Shown here one piece after another: positions 6,973-12,355 of a stretch of DNA of 14,800 nucleotides; position 1 is the stretch's first letter, and each line of letters starts with the position of its first letter. The DNA comes from Planctomycetota bacterium (lineage in GTDB: Bacteria > Planctomycetota > Phycisphaerae > WQYP01). Position numbers and translations under genes: made by a program. The stretch is taken from the NCBI GenBank assembly GCA_021785155.1, contig JAJYGE010000195.1, positions 1 through 14,800 on the forward strand, given 5' to 3'. The notes beneath the pieces are model-generated. The model was not told the origin of the DNA and ran no database searches. It was given only the letters and a program-made list of their open reading frames with translations.

Positions 6973-7791
6973 TTAAGTGAATTTCCGCTTGCGGCCCAAC
7001 AGCAGCAACCCCAGCCCGCCCGCCGCCACCAGAGCCAGCGAAGCTGGTTCGGGAACGGGGGCACTGACTAACTGCAGTCCATTGACATTCCCCGTGTTGT
7101 GGGTGGTTATGGACGGGGTGCCGCTCGTTGGATAGGGTACTATTGTGATGGTTCCGGTGGCGCTGGCGGTGACGTCAAAAATCACGTAGTTGGTATTAAG
7201 CGCGAACGCCCCGGGAGCGACTTCGCTTGCTGACGTGTAAGCATTGCTGCCGGCGGCCGGGGTCGCGGTGCCGGCTGTGAATTTGAACAAGGTTTTAGCC
7301 CCGTACCCCGCGCTACTGCCATAGAGGTAGAGTTCGTAGTTGCCATTGTCGGTCAGCCCTGTAAGCTCGATGTTGTTGTTTACATAGCCCGCCACGCTGG
7401 CGATATAGGAGTCCAGAAGGTTATTTGCGGGGCTTGTTTTTTTGTAAGCGTTGAACCACCCTTGGTACCCGAAGGTAATGCCGACGCCTGTGGCCGTGTT
7501 GGTTGAGTCCACGAGACCATTCACCGTGACGGGGACTACCTGGCCGCTTCCGTTTACATCACCATCGACCGTAAGCACGTTCCACGTCGGCGACGTCAGA
7601 CTGTCGCCCGTGTATGCGCCCTGCTGGTGTTGAAAGTTGCCGCTATTCGCGTTCCCGTTATTCCAGAATTCAACATTGACGACCGACGCGCTGACTGCGC
7701 CCGTCCCGGCCAGCCCGGCCACTGCCACCGCCGCGAGTGCCGCGGCCCCCAGAGAAGAACCACCACGATTTGGGAAGATCTTGGAAAACAT
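6973..7791 (-). CDS. PEP-CTERM surface/exported protein 1 (272 aa)
   Basis: The start at 7791 has AGGAG at 7798-7802 and gives a Sec signal: MFSKIFPNRGG, an Ala/Gly/Val-rich core, and a cleavage-type GAVSA near residue 35. The last 27 residues are a canonical PEP-CTERM sorting tail: VPEP, a hydrophobic Gly/Leu helix and the basic end GRKRKFT. In known systems such tails are processed by an exosortase during export to the surface or matrix; no exosortase gene is in this window. The middle (about 36-245) is Asn/Thr/Ser/Gly-rich, predicted to be beta-structured, with no family I can name. Leader DNA, signal peptide, tail and terminator are nearly identical to the gene at 8186-9025, while the middles do not align. 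The upstream operator and promoter (7922-7990) suggest control by the neighbouring regulator. Confidence 0.9.
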   Translation of the reverse strand: MFSKIFPNRGGSSLGAAALAAVAVAGLAGTGAVSASVVNVEFWNNGNANSGNFQHQQGAYTGDSLTSPTWNVLTVDGDVNGSGQVVPVTVNGLVDSTNTATGVGITFGYQGWFNAYKKTSPANNLLDSYIASVAGYVNNNIELTGLTDNGNYELYLYGSSAGYGAKTLFKFTAGTATPAAGSNAYTSASEVAPGAFALNTNYVIFDVTASATGTITIVPYPTSGTPSITTHNTGNVNGLQLVSAPVPEPASLALVAAGGLGLLLLGRKRKFT

Positions 7792-7869
7792 AAAATACTC
7801 CTGCTCCCTCAAGGAAGCCACATGACTTATCCCGCAGAAAAGACCGCTGCGGGAGACCGGTTCCACCGC
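7792..7869 (-). promoter_or_regulatory. Conserved 5' leader of PEP-CTERM gene 1 with two hairpins
   Basis: The leader matches that of gene 2 (9026-9103) with only two changes. A perfect 7-bp stem CCCGCAG/CTGCGGG (7831-7837 and 7847-7853) and a smaller one CTTCC-TTGA-GGGAG on the complement (7804-7817) sit just upstream of AGGAG. The second hairpin is 1 nt from the ribosome site, so it could affect translation or mRNA stability. Confidence 0.5.
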
Positions 7870-7921
7870 CCGCCTGCCGAAGGGCAGACAACATGCGGAG
7901 AAAATCTAATTCACTGAATTC

Positions 7922-7950
7922 ATTATTGACCCGTTGAAATTAGAATGCCA
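7922..7950 (-). promoter_or_regulatory. Promoter of PEP-CTERM gene 1
   Basis: On the complement TGGCAT (7945-7950) and AATAAT (7922-7927) are separated by 17 bp. The weak -35 next to the direct-repeat box at 7959 fits an activator-dependent promoter. Confidence 0.5.
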
Positions 7951-7958
7951 TAATGGAC

Positions 7959-7990
7959 AGCGCAAAAATATTTATCATTAGCGCACAAAT
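7959..7990. promoter_or_regulatory. Direct-repeat operator, copy B
   Basis: AGCGCAAAAAT at 7959-7969 and AGCGCACAAAT at 7980-7990 are 21 bp apart, with the intervening bases as in copy A. It lies 8 bp beyond the -35 element of PEP-CTERM gene 1. Confidence 0.65.
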
Positions 7991-8004
7991 CATCCCATTT
8001 CTAT

Positions 8005-8118
8005 ATCGGGTTAAGCCGTATGTGGCGATGCCGGATTCGCAACGCCACGCCACGGCAGCGCAGGGTTGCCATGAGATGATGAAAACCCTGAATTTTTCTG
8101 TGATCTTTACGCAAAAAA
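8005..8118. other. Spacer between operator B and the PEP-CTERM gene 2 terminator
   Basis: No coding frame is supported. The sequence is conserved with 3531-3640 downstream of operator A, so operator, spacer and terminator were copied together as a unit. Confidence 0.5.
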
Positions 8119-8150
8119 GCGGGCCGGAAAAGCTTTCCTTCCCGGCCCGC
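8113..8150 (-). terminator. Intrinsic terminator of PEP-CTERM gene 2
   Basis: The stem arms GCGGGCCGG and CCGGCCCGC (8119-8150), with further pairing inside, are followed on the complement by six Ts (8118-8113). It is the same hairpin as at 6906 with one base change, and lies 35 bp past the stop at 8186. Confidence 0.9.
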
Positions 8151-8185
8151 AGGACGAACGTGTTGACCTGACCCCAGTCGCGGAT

Positions 8186-9025
8186 TTAAGTGAATTTCCG
8201 CTTACGGCCCAACAGCAGCAACCCCAGCCCGCCCGCCGCCACCAGAGCCAGCGAAGCTGGTTCGGGAACGGAGCTGGGAAGGGACGTCAAGCTTAGGTCC
8301 TTGATGGACCCTGTGGCATTGTCGTATTGGTACACTGCGATATTCGATGTACTGCTCAGACCGGTCACTGTGACGGGAGTACTGCTCCAACTGCCGACGC
8401 TATCGGTGAAGGTAAGCATGCTATTGCCGGTAGCGAGGTTACTTGCCGTGGCAAGTGTTACGGTCAACGTTCCCGTCCTATTGTAGGGTTTATATTGGGC
8501 ACCCCCGTTCTGATTAAAGCCGGCGGTACGCGTACCCACCCACCCGGAACCACTAAGCTGCACAACGCCCGGACCAATACCAATGCCCATGTATACGCCG
8601 TTGGTGTTGGTAACGTTAAAGACTCCCGAGAGCACATAGGTTGTACTCGGCGTCAGAGTAACAGGCAGGCTCTCAGATGCCCCATAGTTATAGCCACCAG
8701 ATTGTACAACCGGGGCCGAGAGGCTCACTTGCGTACCGTCGGTCGAAAAATCCTGCGGATACGAATATTTCCCGGCGGTGGAGGGCGTCCAAGTGTCGCT
8801 GCCCGGATTGGGGCCGTTGTCAACGGCAAGTCCTGGTGTCGGCGTGCTGTTGAGGCCAAGGCCGGAAAGCGCCTCGGAGGTGCTGGCCGTGGAAGCCGTG
8901 AAGGCCTGATAAATCACCGACGCGTTTACGGCTCCCGCACCAGCCAGCCCGGCCACTGCCGCCGCCGCGAGTGCCGCGGCCGCCAGAGAAGAACCACTAC
9001 GATTTGGGAAGATCCTGGAAAACAT
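8186..9025 (-). CDS. PEP-CTERM surface/exported protein 2 (279 aa)
   Basis: The start at 9025 uses the same AGGAG context as PEP-CTERM gene 1. The signal peptide (MFSRIFPNRSG, Ala-rich core, GAVNA) and the 27-residue tail starting VPEPAS match gene 1 closely. The middle (about 36-250) is unrelated in sequence. It is Ser/Thr/Gly-rich and reads like a jelly-roll domain with alternating strands (SLPVTLTPSTTYVLSGVFNV, NGVYMGIGIGPG, GTLTVTLATAS, SMLTFTDSVGSW). That pattern is reminiscent of beta-sandwich carbohydrate-binding modules, but I cannot assign a family. It is likely anchored or released at the cell surface by an exosortase encoded elsewhere. It is transcribed away from the regulator gene with operator C between them. 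Confidence 0.9.
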   Translation of the reverse strand: MFSRIFPNRSGSSLAAAALAAAAVAGLAGAGAVNASVIYQAFTASTASTSEALSGLGLNSTPTPGLAVDNGPNPGSDTWTPSTAGKYSYPQDFSTDGTQVSLSAPVVQSGGYNYGASESLPVTLTPSTTYVLSGVFNVTNTNGVYMGIGIGPGVVQLSGSGWVGTRTAGFNQNGGAQYKPYNRTGTLTVTLATASNLATGNSMLTFTDSVGSWSSTPVTVTGLSSTSNIAVYQYDNATGSIKDLSLTSLPSSVPEPASLALVAAGGLGLLLLGRKRKFT

Positions 9026-9103
9026 AAAATACTCCTGCTCCCTCAAGGAAGCCACATGACTTATCCCGCAGAAAAGACCGCTGCGGGAGGCCGGTTCCAT
9101 CGC
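9026..9103 (-). promoter_or_regulatory. Conserved 5' leader of PEP-CTERM gene 2 with two hairpins
   Basis: The same two stems occur as in gene 1: CCCGCAG/CTGCGGG at 9065-9071 and 9081-9087, and the small hairpin at 9038-9051 next to AGGAG. The few changes from the gene 1 leader fall outside the stems. Confidence 0.5.
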
Positions 9104-9136
9104 GACATGCGAAAGACTGATGAACCACCTCACCTT

Positions 9137-9165
9137 ATTTTGACGCGAAAAAACATGGAATACAA
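9137..9165 (-). promoter_or_regulatory. Promoter of PEP-CTERM gene 2
   Basis: On the complement TTGTAT (9160-9165) and CAAAAT (9137-9142) are separated by 17 bp. The position relative to the adjacent box is the same as at the other two promoters. Confidence 0.5.
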
Positions 9166-9166
9166 T
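9140..9166 (+). promoter_or_regulatory. Possible divergent promoter of the regulator gene
   Basis: TTGACG (9140-9145) and TACAAT (9161-9166) are 15 bp apart, which is shorter than ideal. Transcription would start at the edge of operator C, so binding there could block it. This is a weak call. Confidence 0.3.
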
Positions 9167-9173
9167 GATGGAT

Positions 9174-9205
9174 AGCGCAAAAATATTTACCATTAGCGCA
9201 AAAGT
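9174..9205. promoter_or_regulatory. Direct-repeat operator, copy C (between PEP-CTERM gene 2 and the regulator)
   Basis: AGCGCAAAAAT at 9174-9184 and AGCGCAAAAGT at 9195-9205 are 21 bp apart. It lies 8 bp beyond the -35 of PEP-CTERM gene 2 and ends 26 bp before the regulator's ATG, a position suited to activating one gene and autoregulating the other. Confidence 0.65.
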
Positions 9206-9231
9206 GGGATTCGGTTTCCTCTGCGATTACA

Positions 9232-10500
9232 ATGCCCGACATGAGAATCAGAACTCATGGAACCGCTTCCGCCGCCAAATCTCCGACCGGCTTTCGCAAG
9301 ACGCGCCGCACCAGGCCGTTGCGGGTGGCTTATTTCTCCCGCGAGACCAGCATGTACAACCAAAACGCCGTTGTTGAATTTGCGCGGTGTGCCGAAGAAT
9401 TCGGTAATTGGCACACGCTCGTAGCCACATTGGGCGAAGTGGAGCCGGGAGATATTCTGGCGGGGCGCGTGGACGGGGCGATTATGGGACATTGGGATGA
9501 ACAGGAAACCATTCTGGCACTTCGGCAGGCGAAAATCCCCGTGGTTGTCACTTCGCATCTGCAGGAAAATATTCCCTTTATGCAGGTGGTTCCCGATGAT
9601 TACGCTTTCGGTGTGCAGGCGGCTGAACATCTGGCATCCAAGGGATTTCGCACATTTGCCTATTACGGCATGGCGCAAGCCACCACGTTTTCATGGGATC
9701 GGTTACGCCGAAACGGTTTTACCGAGCGTCTGAAACAGATGAACCATTCCGTGAATGTATGTGATAACGCCATACCGATATACGATCATGATATACCGGA
9801 CTGGTGGCGGTTTCAAAACAAGCAACAGCAAAAAGACCTGCGCCACTGGCTGAAAAGCCTGCCCAAACCGGTGGGCCTGTTTGCCTGCATGGATCGTCTG
9901 GCCTACGATGTGGCTCGATTAGCCAGGGAAGAGCACATCATGGTGCCCAAAGATATGGCGGTCTGCGGGGTGGATAACAACCCGTGGGTGTGCATGCTTT
10001 GTTCCCCGCGGCTGACCAGCATTCCGCACAACATCCGACTGATGGTGCGCCAGGCGGCCGAAACGCTCAATGCCGTCATGCGTAGTAAGCCGGCCCCAAA
10101 AGCCCCCATACTTATTGCGCCTTTACCGGTGGTGCAGCGCGAATCCACCGAGGTGGCGGCCTTTGAGGATCAGGACGTTGCCGAAGCGTTTCAATTCATC
10201 CGTGAGCACGCCCATGAGCCGATTTGTGTCCAGGACGTAGTGGGCAAAGCGATGGTTTCGCGCCGCGGATTGGAAATGCGTTTCAAAACCGCCACCAGCT
10301 CCACCCTGCAGGATGAAATCTGGCGGGCGCATGTGGACCGCGCCAGGAAGCTCATCACTGAATCCGATCAGAAAATGTGGAAGATCGCCGAGGATTCCGG
10401 CTTTCGCAGTGAAACGGTATTCAATGTGGTATTTAAGCGCATCACGGGAATGACCCCGTCAGAATATAGACGCGATAATAGCGCGCAGCTACCTTTTTGA
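9232..10500 (+). CDS. XylR-type transcriptional regulator (periplasmic-binding-protein-like sensor plus AraC HTH, 422 aa)
   Basis: Residues about 28-300 form a LacI/periplasmic-binding-like ligand domain: RVAYFSRETSMYNQNAVVEF at the first strand, GAIMGHW, IPVVVTSHLQ, VVPDDYAFGVQAAEHLASKG, and the LacI-like VPKDMAVCGVDNNPWVCML followed by RLTSIPHNIRLMVRQAAE. Residues about 315-420 carry a two-helix-turn-helix AraC domain ending in the typical WKIAEDSGFRSETVFNVVFK...GMTPSEYRRD. This is the layout and length of E. coli XylR (xylose activator), which binds direct repeats at -35. The ligand here is probably a sugar but cannot be named. The start at 9232, or the ATG at 9241, lacks a clear Shine-Dalgarno; starting later would remove the first strand. 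It is divergent from the PEP-CTERM genes with operator C between. Confidence 0.92.
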   Translation: MPDMRIRTHGTASAAKSPTGFRKTRRTRPLRVAYFSRETSMYNQNAVVEFARCAEEFGNWHTLVATLGEVEPGDILAGRVDGAIMGHWDEQETILALRQAKIPVVVTSHLQENIPFMQVVPDDYAFGVQAAEHLASKGFRTFAYYGMAQATTFSWDRLRRNGFTERLKQMNHSVNVCDNAIPIYDHDIPDWWRFQNKQQQKDLRHWLKSLPKPVGLFACMDRLAYDVARLAREEHIMVPKDMAVCGVDNNPWVCMLCSPRLTSIPHNIRLMVRQAAETLNAVMRSKPAPKAPILIAPLPVVQRESTEVAAFEDQDVAEAFQFIREHAHEPICVQDVVGKAMVSRRGLEMRFKTATSSTLQDEIWRAHVDRARKLITESDQKMWKIAEDSGFRSETVFNVVFKRITGMTPSEYRRDNSAQLPF

Positions 10501-10969
10501 CGCTGATTTCAGACGTAACCGTTTAGCCCTTGCGCACAGGCCGTGAAATAATAGAGGAACCGTCGCTGGGTTTTGAATATGGAAACAGTCGCGAATGCCA
10601 ATAACTTAAGCAGAGAAAGCAATGGAATCAACGGCATTTGATTTTCTCTCCACGTGCGATCATCGCCTCAATGATCCACGTTACCGTGTCAATAAAGCTG
10701 ATGCGGTCTTTGCACCTTGGCCAGCAATTCGGGCAATTGGTTATTGACGCGCTGCATCGCCTGGATCATAGGGGTCATCCGTGATCTCCTGTTAAAGAGC
10801 CATGAACATCACCCTACCTGCGTTAATCGAATATTCATAATCGCAAGAATATATGTTCATACGTATACTATAATGATTTATGACTTACGTTCATGGCCCT
10901 TGCGGATGATACCTGTTTTCGGGGATAACCGAATGTCTGAAAAACCGGGCAGGGGCGGAAGTTGCGGGG
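10501..10969. other. Intergenic region between regulator and polyprenyl synthase genes
   Basis: Apart from the small reading frame at 10689-10778, I see no gene. An AT-rich stretch at about 10820-10885 (ATATATGTTCATACGTATACTATAATG) contains TATACT and TATAAT-like sequences and could hold a promoter, but no gene starts clearly downstream on either strand. No clear terminator follows the regulator. Confidence 0.4.
10689..10778 (-). CDS. Possible 29-residue small protein
   Basis: An ATG at 10778 is preceded by AGGAG with 7-bp spacing and opens a 29-codon frame (MTPMIQAMQRVNNQLPELLA and so on, ending HQLY, stop at 10689). The peptide is amphipathic and helix-prone. An AT-rich possible promoter lies just upstream on the complement. 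It may be a real small protein, a remnant N-terminus of a decayed gene, or chance. I recognise no family. Confidence 0.3.
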   Translation of the reverse strand: MTPMIQAMQRVNNQLPELLAKVQRPHQLY

Positions 10970-11959
10970 TTACGACTCGCGGGCGGTGACAAAGCGGGCC
11001 ATGTCGATGAGAATCCGGCGGATTTCTGATTCCGGCAAATCATGGATGGCGGCGATGGCCTGATCCACAAGCTGTTGCGCGCGGTTGCGCGCGTACCGCA
11101 TTGAAGGGCTGGGGATTAACAATTGCCGGGCATTATCAATGCGATCCGGAGCATCGGATTCGAGGAGACTTATCAATAGCTGCTGGTGGGTCGGGGCCGC
11201 GGTAGCGAGAAAATGAATCATCGGCAACGTAAGTTTGCCTTTTTCAATATCGGTGCCCAGAGATTTTCCGACGGTTTTCTGCTGGCCGACAATGTCCAAA
11301 AGGTCATCGACAATTTGAAATGCCATACCCACGTCTCGGCCATAATTGCCCAGCGCCGCCACCGTTGCCGCATCCGCATCGGACGCCCAGGCACCGAGGC
11401 GGCAGGATGTTTCAATGAGGCTGGCGGTTTTACGATAGATAATGTCAAAATAAGTATTTTCAGTCAAAGCCCAGTTGCCGCGATTAAAATTCTGCGTCAG
11501 TTCACCTTCGCAGACGATATTGGTGGTGCGACCGATGGCACGCGACGCAATCTGACTATCCAGTGAACTGCAAAGATGGTAGGCGTGGCTGATTAACAAA
11601 TCCCCCAGCAATACCGCCATCTCATTGCCGTGCAGATGATTAATCGTGGCCCCTCGCCGACGAATTTCGGCATTGTCCAATACATCGTCATGCACCAGCG
11701 TGGCAACATGCACCATTTCCACCACCGTGGCGATGGTGACGTGGGTTGACCCCAGCGATTGGGAATTGTTGCGCGCCGCCAGGCCTGAAAGAAAAACCAG
11801 CACCGGGCGGAGCATTTTGCCGCGGAAGCGTTCAACATGATGGGCAAGTTTCTGGACATGATCCAGATCGCTGGCCAGTTCGCGCGCAAAGAGATCATTG
11901 ACTTGCGCGAGGTAAGGCTCAATCGCCTGCAAGGTAATGGGGCCGGCCAGTGTGACCAT
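10970..11959 (-). CDS. Long-chain trans-polyprenyl diphosphate synthase (329 aa)
   Basis: This is an all-alpha trans-isoprenyl diphosphate synthase that extends allylic diphosphates with IPP, here probably for the quinone side chain. Landmarks: GKMLRP (47-52), first Asp-rich motif D91-D92-V-L-D95 followed by RRG, GDLL (119-122), KT (177-178), second Asp-rich motif D218-D-L-L-D222, and GTDIEKGK (235-242). Ala86 and Thr87, five and four residues before the first Asp motif, are small, which in this family goes with long (C30-C50) products rather than FPP or GGPP. I chose ATG 11959 with GGAG 9 bp upstream. A TTG at 12001, preceded by GGGAGG, would add 14 residues. It looks like a housekeeping gene unrelated to the surface-protein cluster. 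Confidence 0.92.
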   Translation of the reverse strand: MVTLAGPITLQAIEPYLAQVNDLFARELASDLDHVQKLAHHVERFRGKMLRPVLVFLSGLAARNNSQSLGSTHVTIATVVEMVHVATLVHDDVLDNAEIRRRGATINHLHGNEMAVLLGDLLISHAYHLCSSLDSQIASRAIGRTTNIVCEGELTQNFNRGNWALTENTYFDIIYRKTASLIETSCRLGAWASDADAATVAALGNYGRDVGMAFQIVDDLLDIVGQQKTVGKSLGTDIEKGKLTLPMIHFLATAAPTHQQLLISLLESDAPDRIDNARQLLIPSPSMRYARNRAQQLVDQAIAAIHDLPESEIRRILIDMARFVTARES

Positions 11960-12274
11960 AAAAGCACGCTCCACGAACGGAGAGGGAAAAACCAGGCCCA
12001 AAAGCCTCCCAAGTCGGCACTTCCGTTCAATTCTTTTTGAAACTATAGAAAATTCTGACGGGAATGTCCAGTGAATGACATTGTTAACCTGACGTGCGGG
12101 CTATGTTAACCTCGCGGTATTTTTTTTCAACATGGCAACGGTCAACGATGGCCACGACGGCGTGGCAATAAATCCGGGCGTGGGTCCGAGGTGCGAGTTT
12201 CCAGGACGAACCTTCTCTAAGCGCCGGCATTTATGCCGTTGATTTCGCTGTTCGCCGGGAAAAATGGCCACACT
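11960..12274. other. Upstream region of the polyprenyl synthase gene
   Basis: This contains a direct repeat TGTTAACCT at 12082-12090 and 12104-12112 (22 bp apart), which could be an operator or part of a promoter, and a run of eight Ts near 12120. An ATG at about 12131 on the plus strand opens 36 codons but lacks a ribosome site and family resemblance. Nothing else is recognisable. Confidence 0.4.
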
Positions 12275-12320
12275 CTAGTGCCCTGTTCCATCCGTAATTA
12301 CGGGTGGAACAGGGCACTAG
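12275..12320. repeat. 46-bp palindromic repeat, copy downstream of the antiporter gene
   Basis: The element starts CTAGTGCCCTGTTCCAT and ends GGAACAGGGCACTAG; its two 23-bp arms pair perfectly except for one T/G position. It is the exact reverse complement (bar its last base) of the copy at 14633-14678, and equals the termini of the 274-bp element at 1640. It lies 36 bp past the antiporter stop and could also act as a terminator hairpin, although no T-run follows. Confidence 0.85.
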
Positions 12321-12355
12321 CCACGGTGGTCGCGTGACGGCTCCCTTTCCGGTGG

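Noticed and set aside
7792..7866. In-frame extension of PEP-CTERM gene 1 (and likewise gene 2 up to 9193)
   Set aside because: The extensions lack a ribosome site and would bury the signal peptide; conservation in this stretch is better explained by leader hairpins. A change between copies alters a codon (Val/Ala), giving no sign of coding constraint.
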